From Blepharisma stoltei (lineage: Eukaryota; Ciliophora; Heterotrichea; Heterotrichida; Blepharismidae): DNA of 64,000 nucleotides. The stretch covers positions 372,001 through 436,000 of the forward strand of contig CAJZBQ010000054.1 in the NCBI GenBank assembly GCA_914767885.1, given 5' to 3'. Under the pieces are notes generated by a model. The model did no database searches, was not told the origin of the DNA, and worked only from the letters and a program-made list of their open reading frames with translations. The translations under genes and the position numbers were made by a program. Below, one piece after another: positions 1-9,305 of the stretch (positions are counted from its first letter, which is position 1; each line of letters starts with the position of its first letter).

Positions 1-142
1 AATAAAACAGAATTAGAGAGATTTCATTATAATAATTATCACTTTATATATCAAAATTTTTTTTCGCTCACGGAGGGTGGGTTTTCGTTCAAAAAATAGG
101 GATTCTTCCAATGGTTTTGTTCGCTCACAGAGTGAGGGGAGT
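1..142 (+). mobile_element. Family A IES, right part (cut by window edge)
   Basis: The right portion of a family A element interrupts the NEK-like kinase gene. It carries the two direct copies of the family word (TTCGCTCACGGAGG at about 65 and GTTCGCTCACAGAG at about 119) and ends GGGGAGT followed by TA at 143-144. The same interior (AATTATCACTT, then CCAATGGTTTTGTTCGCTCA) is found in the copies at 9387, 41956 and 50243. The left hairpin end lies outside the window. Confidence 0.85.
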
Positions 143-422
143 TAGCAATTTTTGTATACATATCTCCGCCGTCTGCATAATCCATAACTATGCATAAACA
201 TTTCTTATCCATAAAGCTCTCCCTATAAGTGACAATATAAGGATGTCTCATGGCTTTTAAAACATGAACTTCATTGAGCGCTTCTTCTTTTTGTTTTCTA
301 TCCATCCTCGAAACATCAATAATTTTCATGATGTAAAGCTTACGGTCAATTGTGCTTTGCACGAGCACAGCATGCCCAAAACTGCCTTTTCCAACAACTT
401 TGACTTTTCGATACTTTTCCAT
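143..422 (-). CDS. NEK-like Ser/Thr protein kinase, N-lobe only
   Basis: The N-terminal part of a protein kinase starts with Met at 420-422 (MEKYRKVKVVGKGSFG). Visible features are the glycine-rich loop GKGSFG, the catalytic lysine in LYIMKII, an alphaC region (EALNEVHVLKAMRHPYIV) and the hinge stretch CIVMDYADGGDMYTKIA. The motifs after the start and the YADGGDM hinge are typical of NIMA-related kinases, which act in cilia and mitosis. The rest of the catalytic domain lies beyond the IES at 1-142 and outside the window. Translating into the IES adds spurious residues (SPHSVSEQN and so on) that should not be included. The 5' flank carries a family B IES only 24 bp upstream of the start codon. 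Confidence 0.8.
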
Positions 423-445
423 TTATCAATTTAAATTAAGAATCC

Positions 446-1116
446 TGACTCCCCCCCCCCCCTTTAAATTGGAACTAAAAATTTTGCTCCAATTTAATAA
501 ATTTGTTTAATAAAATGCTATTTACTCTTTATCCTTTAAAACAAAGCAAGATATAACTAAAATTTTATTATTAATTAATACGCCACTATTAATTGGTATC
601 AAAACTATTTACACAAAAATTATTATTTTTTTTGATAAAAAAAATTAAAAAAAAAAAAATTTTAGAAAATTTATTAATCAAAGTGCTAATTTTGTTTAAA
701 TAAGATGTTATTTATACTCTATTCTTTAAAATAAAGCAAGAGATAACTAAATTTTGAATTTTTGTAAAGAATTCGTATTGAGTTTATATCAAAGCTATTT
801 AAATAAAAAATATCATTTTTATCAAAAAAAATAAAATTTTTTTGAAATTATTTTAAAAACAAAAAAAAATTCAATTTTTTTTAAAATTTACAATTAAGGA
901 TAATAAATTTATTTAAATAAGATGCTCTTTATACTCTATTCTTTAAACAAGAGCAGGATACAACTAAATTTTTAATTTTATACATAAAAATTATGATTTA
1001 TATATATAAAATTTTTTATTATAAAATTAAATTTTGTTCCAATTTAAAGGGGTTTAATTTACCAAAAAAGTGGAAATTTTACCTATATATTTTGCTCCAA
1101 TTTAAAGGGGGGGGAG
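446..1116 (+). mobile_element. Family B IES (B1), TGA-bounded
   Basis: The left tip is TGA-CTCCCCCCCCCCCC followed by CTTTAAATTGGAAC. The right end has CCAATTTAAAGGGG twice in direct orientation (about 1040 and 1096) and closes GGGGGAG-TGA at 1117-1119. TGA flanks both ends (446-448 and 1117-1119), so one copy is expected to remain after excision. The interior is very AT-rich and has no coding potential. It is closely related to the copy at 27262-28059, sharing ACCAAAAAAGTGGAAATTTT between the right-hand words. It lies between the kinase start and the end of the mannosidase gene. Confidence 0.8.
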
Positions 1117-1180
1117 TGAGCATTTATTTCCATTTTGAATTAATTCTAACTGCCATCAATTGTAGTTCATTAAATTTAGA

Positions 1181-4100
1181 TTAAAGTTCTCCAGATTGAG
1201 CATTTGGGAATAATGCTGATTTTATCTGGGCATTTCTCTTAAACTCTGTTTCATCTGATGGCCTTTCTTTGCTTAAGCTAGAATCTGCACTATAAATGGA
1301 TTCAACTTTCCTGACGTAAAAATCTGAAAAATCGTATGGCTTAAGAGTAACATCGCCTATAGGTGAATTCTTTGTATTTTGACTAAATTGATAAGGCTTC
1401 CCGGTTCCCTGTTTTAATTTGAAATCAATTTCTTTATCATTTTTAGCTCAGGAATGAGGAACTAATACATTTGTGTTACCATTTAATATTTTTTTGTTTT
1501 TGTCGATAAAAGTAAAATTGCCAAGTGATATACCTTTATATGAGTCATGCAAATTTCATAGTCGGAAGTTTAAGATACCATTTTTAATAACAGCGCTTGA
1601 TAAATATGCATCGGTGCTGTTTAATCCAAACAAATATAATGAATTATAGCACGAACTTGCTACAAGCTTGCTATATTCTTGACATCTCCTTAGAGATCTC
1701 TCTGCAGGTGAGTTTTCCCGTCGCAATGCATGGGTGCTCTACTTAGGTTTAAGACAAAGTTAGCTAGTGGCGAGCAAGTCCCAAACCTACATATTCTAAC
1801 GGCGCATGCAGTCACGCGCCATTGGCAACACCCGTAGAGGAGGATTCTGGAACCTGGAGTATGGAACTGCAGAGTAAGTCCTATAGTGGCTGAGCTGTCT
1901 TGCGACAGCCTCGTATGAGCTCGATTAATTGATCGGTATGCCGGCCAAAATTCTGATAAGAAATTAAGTAGTTAGCAATAACGAGATATCCTTAGAGACC
2001 TAGGGATTGATTTTCCCAACAAATGTTGGTAAACCAATTCAAGAAATAGTAAATCCACTTCATAATTAAGATTTACCATTCTGGAGACCTAAATTTGCTG
2101 ACAAAGTATATAGTGAATATTTTCAGAAGTATAGCTAGTTAATAGAATGATTGCGCTATATATTCTCATTTTCTTGTAAATTCGCACGCTTTTGCTTTCT
2201 CATTAGTAAGAGAAAAATCATTAATATTTTCTATTCAAAACGAATATACATCTGTTTTTGCTTCTAAATATGCCCTTTTGTAATTATAAGCAAGAAGCTC
2301 TCCAATTTCAACTTCATAATGATATTTCACAAATGTTTTATCATCCACCCCCATTACAAGTCCAAAAGTATCATCATTTGCCAAACTTCTATGCATTAAA
2401 ATTTCAAATGAATTTTGATTGACAATTCCTACTCCCAAAGAAAATTTGGGATAAAATTTAATATATTCATTGCCAAGCTTTATAGCGAATCCTCCAGGCG
2501 TAGGATACATATTTGATCCTTTTTTACCAGGATCATCATTTTTGAAGTATTTTCTAATTCTTAAATCCCCAGAATTTGAAGTCAATAATCATTCGTTGCT
2601 AGAAATATCTTCACTTGTAAATCTCACTAAAATTTCTTCATTCATTGTGGAATAAAAGCCATAAACTCACATAAATCTTTTTTCTCCATATAGCATAATT
2701 TTTTGATAGTAGTTTTGGTATAAATAAAATGGTATTCGGTTCGAGAGAAATTAGCTTTGCTAATTTTCTCTCCCTCAAGTAATTTTTATTTATGGGGTTC
2801 ATTTTTACCTCGAGAATTTCTGCACAGCAATAGCGGTTTAACTCTGGGGATAATTAGAGGAACTGCTCCTCAGTGCGCTCAAGAGGCTCAGGTTTTTACC
2901 CCTCAGCACACCCGAGGAAGGTGGCCCTTAGGAGGAGCACGCGCAGGAGCTGAGTCAGACAAAGCAGTGGCGGCGGCGAGCCCGTCAAAGCCGGTAACAT
3001 TGTATTTTTTATCCCCTGGAGCAAAGTGGATCGATCCAGAGGTTCATGGGCCCGACACGTGGATAAGTATGGTGTAAGCCCTGGATAAAGTGACCCCGTA
3101 GTAGACGTTAAACGTTATAGATAATATAAGATAAAATAGATAGTAGTTTTGGTATTCATCTTGAGATTTTTTTCTTCTCCAAATTATTTCTGCAATCTGG
3201 ACTACAGGTCCGTTTAAAATCTTTATGCTTATGAGTGATGTGTCACTCATAGAAAAACCTTGATTTGTGGGGTGATATATATAAGCGCCTCCTTTTTCTC
3301 CTGAATAAGTCCATAATTCTTGTTTAAAATCATAATTTCCTTTACCTATAACTGATATTTTATTTACAAGTCCGAGGTTATTAATCTCAATTCTGAAAAC
3401 TTTATCTCTTAAAATATTATCATGGCTTATAGTTGATAATTTCGCACAAAATTTGCAATATGAAGGATGCTCAGTTACAAATAAAGTAGCAAAAGAAAGT
3501 GCAGGTAGTTTTATTTTGAAATAAATTGTTCACTTATCCCTAATAAAAGTAGCCAAGTCTGCAAATTTTCTAGAAACAATTTTTTAAATTTAATTGCAAA
3601 TAAGATTAGGATTAAAGTAAATATAAAAATCTTAATAATATATGCAAAAAAGGCAAAACAAATAAATAATTATAATTGGGGATTTAGAATTTTTTTCGGT
3701 TTTTTCTTCAACACTTTGAGAGGCTACGTAATCACCATCCCAATTTTTTATATCAATATTTGGTGTATCAGATTTTATGTTGAGGAGGGTAGCTTTATCC
3801 CAATTTAATGGATTATATACAATTATAACTTTATAAGGGAGCATTAGCCAGTAGCTTTGCGAAGATTTTGTAAAAGCTGCTTTAATTGTTTCCTTAATAG
3901 CTTTGTTAGCATTTTTTTGCTCATTTACTAATCTCTCCATATAATCCTGAGCCACATGTGGACGGCATGTTCCTGTAATCCCGTCATGATGAAGAGCTAA
4001 ACTAGCATCATAAGCATAATATGATTCTGATTTTATAACTGATTTTGCGATTTCTGCAGCTCTTGCTAGTTTTTGAGTGTAATAAATAGTTTGCTTTAGA

Positions 4101-5116
4101 GCTGGCCTTGTTGAGTAGTGGCCAGTTCAATAGGCTTCTTCATTTGTTGGCCTATGGCTGTGATATGGAAGAAAATCTCCTGTGTATATGGAAAACTTAG
4201 AATTGGACTGTTTTACTGCTTCAAAATATTCTCCAGCTGTAGCTATTCTGATCTTTACATCAGGGATATTATCATTAATAAAATCCCTCATTTTTTCAAT
4301 TCTCTTAAAAAGTTCTCTGGCTACATCAAGCCTATCAAATAAAAAGTCTTCTCCATATAAGAGCATTATTTTGTCCGTTTTATATGATTTAGATCGATCT
4401 TTAGCCAAATTATAAAGGGCTTTAGCACTGTATATACCTTACCATTCTTCTATTGATTTTTTCTCAGCAAATCAATTCCCAGGCCTTGTAGGGTGAAGGA
4501 AAAGTGGAGGATCATAATGATCATAAAGGAGATGTGTGAAAATCGATTCCTCGTCACCTAAGTTAACTCCCTTTCAAATAAATTCTAAATCTCCTTCGTT
4601 TATTAATTGCTTTTTAAATTCCACGTTTATTCGATTGATAACAAGATACTCAAATCCAAACTTTGAAAATAAACTTGGAGTTAGCGCAGAATGACCAAAT
4701 GGGTCAATTTGCCAACCCACCTTGACTTTATCAATTCCAAACTCGTCTTTTAAGTATTGATGCCCATGCTCAATTTGCCTTATAACCATCTCAATATCAG
4801 TAGATGCTTCATCATTTTGTACATATCCTGCACCTACAAATTCGATTTGTCCTTTCTTCACAAAATCTTTAAATTGGTTTTTAACTATTTCAGATTGACT
4901 ATTCATTCACATTTTAAGGAATGAAATCTCTGACCAGACAACTTTTCTTTTTTCGTCCTCTTGGAGCAATGTCATGAGAGAGCTCAAAATATTTTTGACT
5001 TTATTATCATAATACCAATTCACAGGTTCAATCCATCCAGGATCACAATGAGAGTGTGGGACTATAAAAAGTTCTAAGCCTTTACAAAAGGTGACAATAA
5101 TTAACGCAGTTCACAT
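1181..5116 (-). CDS. Alpha-mannosidase, glycoside hydrolase family 38 (copy 1)
   Basis: A lysosomal/secretory type alpha-mannosidase that trims mannose from N-glycans. It starts at ATG 5114-5116 with a signal peptide (MWTALIIVTFCKG) directly before the GH38 metal site PHSHCDPGW (usual form PHSHNDPGW). The nucleophile motif WQIDPFGHSA and the later metal-binding HHDGITGT follow. UGA is read as Trp many times (for example LKMWMNSQ and VPHSWAK). Four inserts must be removed: a 15-nt intron (4428-4442), an IES (3535-3684), an S element (2722-3138 plus one repeat) and an IES (1673-2159). The remaining length is 2,850 nt, or 949 residues, which is normal for the family. The stop is TAA at 1181-1183. 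The tandem paralog at 5572-9242 lacks three of these inserts and serves as an in-window control for the junctions. Confidence 0.88.
1673..2159. mobile_element. IES in mannosidase 1 with ATATTC pointer
   Basis: Direct repeats ATATTC (1673-1678 and 2160-2165) flank 487 bp. Removing it joins the minus-strand codons ...FTRKWEY to SKLVASSCYNSLYLFGL, which aligns with FTGNWTYLTYYLFGF in the paralog. The interior contains a GC-rich block with its own degenerate duplication (CTCCTTAGAGATCT near 1686 and ATCCTTAGAGACCT near 1988), annotated separately as a nested S element. No clear terminal inverted repeat is visible. Confidence 0.72.
1700..1984. mobile_element. SINE-like S element (S12), nested in the IES at 1673-2159
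   Basis: About 285 bp of GC-rich sequence in an AT-rich IES, flanked by an imperfect duplication of about 17 bp (around 1683-1699 and 1985-2001) with a shared core of CCTTAGAGA. No open reading frame runs through it. Orientation is not clear because the usual CATTTTAT end is missing. It is the weakest member of the S group. Confidence 0.45.
2722..3138 (-). mobile_element. SINE-like S element (S1) in an exon, exact 17-bp TSD
   Basis: 417 bp flanked by the exact 17-bp repeat GATAGTAGTTTTGGTAT at 2705-2721 and 3139-3155. Read on the minus strand it ends in a short stem (GAAAATTAG...CTAATTTC) followed by ACCATTTTATTTAT, the end shared with S3 and S9. It is GC-rich for this genome. Excision to one repeat restores DEYQNYYQKIMLYGEK, matching NHKFYHQKIILYGEK of the uninterrupted paralog. 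If it were retained, the mannosidase frame would be broken. Confidence 0.85.
3535..3684. mobile_element. Short TA-bounded IES (150 bp) in mannosidase 1
   Basis: TA at 3535-3536 and 3685-3686. The ends are inverted repeats TTATCCCTAATAA and TTATAATTGGGGATTTA. The interior is very AT-rich. Removing it joins EKTEKNSK to WTIYFKIKLPA, which matches SSKKYTIYFKVTLPA in the paralog. The tips look like an eroded form of the C/G-rich tips of families A to C. Confidence 0.82.
4428..4442 (-). other. 15-nt spliceosomal intron, mannosidase 1
   Basis: On the minus strand the intron is GTAAGGTATATACAG. Without removal a TAA would follow IEEW; with removal the frame reads IEECAKALYNLAK. The paralog carries an intron of the same size at the same codon (8548-8562). 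Confidence 0.9.
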
Positions 5117-5236
5117 TCCGTATATTAATTATAAATGCAAATTAAAATCATGTTGAGAGAGCTAAATATATATTTTTCTATTCAGATTTGCAATATTTTA
5201 ATGTTAATATAATAGTCTAGTAAATAATTTATTTCT

Positions 5237-5478
5237 TACTCCCTTTAAGTTGGAATAAAATAAATCTGTTTTAATTTAAAGAGGTTAACTATTTTTTAAT
5301 ATCATATTATTTTTTTTATATAAAAAGTAGTTAATAAAATTTATCTAACTTTTCAAATAGCATCCTACTCATACCTTTATTTTAAAATATAGGTAAATTT
5401 TCTTTTTTGGTGATGCTAATTGGCATTAAAGCTGTTTATATAGAAATTATTATTTTGTTCCAATTTAAATGAGGGATT
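5237..5478 (+). mobile_element. Degenerate family B element between the mannosidase genes
   Basis: The left tip TTACTCCCTTTAAGTTGG is followed by the inverted word (TTTTAATTTAAAGAGG), and a right-hand copy TTGTTCCAATTTAAATGAGG lies near 5456. TA is at 5237-5238 and 5479-5480. The right tip has lost its G-run. It is placed in family B by the AATTTAAA word, but the right boundary is approximate. The flanks at 5117-5236 and 5479-5571 show nothing else. Confidence 0.55.
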
Positions 5479-5571
5479 TATACTCGAGCAAACTTGTAAT
5501 AATAGGAGTCATTTGCTCTAATTTTCAAGAATTATTTTTTTTAATTTATGTTGCTGAATTATTAAATTTCT

Positions 5572-8500
5572 TTAATAAAGTTGACTTGGCCGTTTTTTCT
5601 TTGGTTTAAAGTACCAAATGAGGCTGATAATAGTAATGGAAGAAAAGCAAAACATGATAACATACTCAAAAACTTGAAGCGTGCCTACCTGAGAATTGTC
5701 TTTCTCAACTATGTTGTTCACAACTATATTTCTTCACATTTCATTTGCATTTTTGCTACCTTGAATAGGGTTTACTTTAATATTTGTTCCTTGGGAATTA
5801 TTTAATTTATTTTTTATAACCTCAACGATATCTGGATTTCAATTCAGGTCGTTTTCTTCCTTTCGAGAATTTTTACTGGTGTTTAAATTTATTTCAATTT
5901 TTTCTTTAATCCCAATTTCTTCAGAAATTTTTTGGATAGTTCTATTTAACTCGCTTTCAGATCTTCCTTCATTTTGCTGCATAATTTCGGCACGAATTTT
6001 TTCCATGGACACAATTTCATTTTCTTCTTCATCAAAATTGTCGTCTGTTGAGTTATCATTAGTTATTATTTGGCTTTCTTCTGCTTTTCTTACTTGAAAT
6101 GCTGAAAATTCTCAGGGCTTAAGTACTATGTCTCCTTTTCAAATATCTTTGCTTTTATTTTCAAATTCAAAAGTACTTCCTGATCTTGGCATCTCTGCAA
6201 AATCTATCTCAGTCCCACTTTTATTTCAGACATTTTGAGCTAATAGATTACTATATCCGCCTAACAATTTCCTCCTTCCAAGCTTATAATTATTAAAAGA
6301 AATTCCTTGAAAATATAAGAAATAAAATGGTCATGCTGACAGAAGAATGACTCCAAGACGAGTTCATATGGAGTAGGTAAGGCCCATCCCTATGTGCAGA
6401 AAGACGAGTATTTCTGTCACTTGGAGAAATTCATGAGGATGAGGATGGAAATTTTATTTCTCTCCCGAAAGTTACCCTGCCCTCCAGATGAGCTAGGGAA
6501 ATTTCTGCCACTCATAATCTACGTCTATTGTGTTTATCAGAGCACCGATAAAGGGTGCCTCTAACCTATAAAGTTAATGCTTAGGCTAGATGAGAATAAC
6601 CAGAAAATTAAAAAGGCAAAATTTGGTAGGCCAAGCACAATTTGAACTCCGATATATATAGCCAGTTTAGATCACTTTTCCTGGAGTCAAAGTAGTCCAG
6701 ACTAATAGGAATCCATCTATATTGTGTTAATCTTAATCAATAATTCATCTTGAAAAGCATCCTTTAAATTTCAAAGCCTGAAAATTAATTCACCTTTTTT
6801 AATTACAGAACTTGACAGATAGACATCAGGATTATTGAAGCCAAACAGATAATAAGTTAAATAAGTCCAGTTACCTGTAAATTGATGAGCATTATTTATA
6901 TCATGGCCAAGTTTAAAAGTTTCATTGTTTTCTATCCATCACGCATACGCATCAGTTTTAGCCTCAATATATAATTTTTTAAAATTACAGTGCTTAAGTT
7001 CTCCAAGCTCAATTTCGAAATGATAATCCACAAAGGTTCTGTCATCAACACCTTCCAAAAGCCCAAAATCATCGTCTTGATCTAAATTTCTGTGCATTAA
7101 AATTTCGAATGAATTTTCATTAGCTATAGCTACACCTAATGAAAATTTTGGAATAATTTTTAGATACTCATACCCTATATTGACTGCAAAACCGCCTGAC
7201 ACTGGATACATATTTAATCCTTTTTCTCCTGGGCCATTAACCGGGAAATATTTTCTTGATCTCAAATCTCCAGAGTTTGAAGTTAGCAGCCATTCATTGC
7301 CTGAAATATTTTGACTTGTGAATCTAAATAGAATTTCTTCATTTGTATTAGAAAATAAACCGCATTTTCATATGAATTTTTTTTCTCCATATAGAATGAT
7401 TTTTTGGTGATAAAATTTATGGTTTTCTTGCATTTGAACCCTACTTCATACCACTTCGGCGATTTGAACGATTTTTCCATTCCAAATTTTTATTTTTCTC
7501 AATGACAGATCATTTAATTTTTTACCGCTATCAGCTGGTTGAAAAATATAAGCTCCGCCATCGTTTCCATTATAATTTCATATTTCTTGATTCAATTGAT
7601 ATTTAGGTTTTCCATATGTAGAGATATTGCTAATCATTCCAAAATCATCAAATTCAATTCGATATACAGAATCCTGTAAAATTGAGTTATTATTTAAAGT
7701 TGATTCACTTGAGCAAAACTCACAGTGGAAGGAGTACTCTGTAATGAATAAGGTTGTAAATGATAGAGCTGGTAAAGTTACTTTGAAGTAAATTGTATAT
7801 TTTTTAGAGCTCCCTGAATCATTTTCAATACTTTGTGAAGGAATATAAGTACTAATTCAACTCTGAATTTCAACGTAAGGACTGTCTGATTCTATGTTTA
7901 GCAGGCTTGGTTTGTTCCAATTTAATGGGTTATATGCAATGATCACTCTGTATGGAAGCATTAGTTCATAGTTATATGAGGTGTTTGTAAAAACACTGCT
8001 TATAACTTCATTAATTGCATATGTAGCTTTTGCTTGCTCATCTTCAAGTTTTTCCATAAAATCCATCGCAACGTGTGGCTTGCACGTTCCAGATATAGAA
8101 TCATGATGCAATGCTAAGCTAGCCTGATGACCTAAATATTGCTCATTTTTTATTAATGATTTTGCAATTTCAGCAGCTCTAACTAGTTGATGAGTAAACG
8201 AAATTGCTTGCTTTAAAGCCGGTCTTGTAGAATAATACCCAGTTCAATACGCAGGCTGATTAAAACGCCTATACATTTTATATGGGAAAAAATCTTTGTC
8301 ATATGTCGAAAATTTTGCGTTGGATTGTTTTACGGCGCTGAAATACTCACTAGGAGTTGCGATTTTGATAGAAAAATCAGGATAATTTTGGGAATTAATA
8401 TAATCGCGAAGCATTTCAATTCGTCTATAGAATAGTCTTCCTTCATCAATAGATTTATATCAAAAATCGCCTCCATATAAAATCATGAGATTAGAAGTTT

Positions 8501-9242
8501 TATAAGCTGCTGCTCTTTCTTTAGTCAGATTGTAAAGCTTTTCAGCACTAAATAGAATTTACCATCATATTATGCTTCCTTTTCCAGTAATCAAGCAATT
8601 TTCAAGAGAATTTCCTGGATCAATTATATCTGGAGGAGTATAATGATCATAAAGGAGGTGTGTGAAAATCGATTCCTCGTCACCTAAGTTAACTCCCTTT
8701 CACATAAACTCTAAATCTCCTTCGTTTATTAATTGTGTTTTAAAATCAAGGTTTATTCGATTGATAACAAGATACTCAAATCCAAACTTTGAAAATAAAC
8801 TTGGAGTTAGTGCAGAATGACCAAATGGGTCAATTTGCCAACCTACCTTGACTTTATCAATTCCAAACTCGTCTTTTAAGTATTGATGCCCATGCTCAAT
8901 TTGCCTTATAACCATCTCAATATCAGTAGATGCTTCATCATTTTGTACATATCCTGCACCTACAAATTCGATTTGTCCTTTCTTCACGAAATCTTTAAAC
9001 CTCACTTTTGCATCTTCAGATTGATCGGAAAACCATCTTTGTAAAAACGAAATCTCAGATCAAACGAATTTTCTCTTTTCATCTTCTTCCAGCAAAGTAA
9101 TAATACCGCTCAGAATAGATTTGACTTGATTTTCATAGTACCAATCAAAAGTCTCAATCCATCCAGGATCACAATGAGAGTGCGGGACTATAAAAAGCTC
9201 ATAACCTTTGCAGAAGTATAAAAGAGACAGTAAGCCCCACAT
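5572..9242 (-). CDS. Alpha-mannosidase, glycoside hydrolase family 38 (copy 2)
   Basis: Tandem paralog of the 1181-5116 gene. It starts at 9240-9242 with a signal peptide (MWGLLSLLYFCKG) followed by PHSHCDPGW; WQIDPFGHSA and HHDSISGT are present. Two inserts are removed: the 15-nt intron 8548-8562 and an S element (6306-6748, duplication included). This gives 3,213 nt, or 1,070 residues. Unlike copy 1 it has a C-terminal extension: an acidic/charged stretch, then a hydrophobic helix (VIMFCFSSITIISLIWYF) and a basic tail KPKKKRPSQLY. It may therefore be membrane-anchored while copy 1 is soluble. The stop is TAA at 5572-5574. The 5' third is almost identical to copy 1, which suggests gene conversion. 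Confidence 0.88.
6306..6748 (-). mobile_element. SINE-like S element (S2) in mannosidase 2
   Basis: A GC-rich insert. CTTGAAAA occurs at 6306-6313 and 6749-6756, inside a longer imperfect repeat (AATTC, a 2-base gap, CTTGAAAA). The plus-strand left side has AAATAAAATGG, the reverse of the S-element end CCATTTTAT. Removing 443 bp joins KDAFQ to GISFNNYKLG, matching HDSYKGISLGNF of copy 1. The duplication is more eroded than at S1 or S4, so the exact edges are uncertain by a few bases. Confidence 0.7.
8548..8562 (-). other. 15-nt spliceosomal intron, mannosidase 2
   Basis: On the minus strand the intron is GTAAATTCTATTTAG. It contains an in-frame TAG if not spliced. The spliced reading is GSIIWCAEKLYNLTK. 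The position is identical to the intron of the paralog although the intron sequence differs. Confidence 0.9.
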
Positions 9243-9305
9243 TTAAATATAGAAAAATATTTAGATAGTCAGAAATTATTATTAAAATCATTTTAGCATA
9301 AAAAT

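Noticed and set aside
2722-3138. tRNA gene inside S1 (GGTTCATGGGCCCG resembles a B box)
   Set aside because: No cloverleaf can be drawn and other S copies do not share the motif; at most a remote tRNA ancestry.
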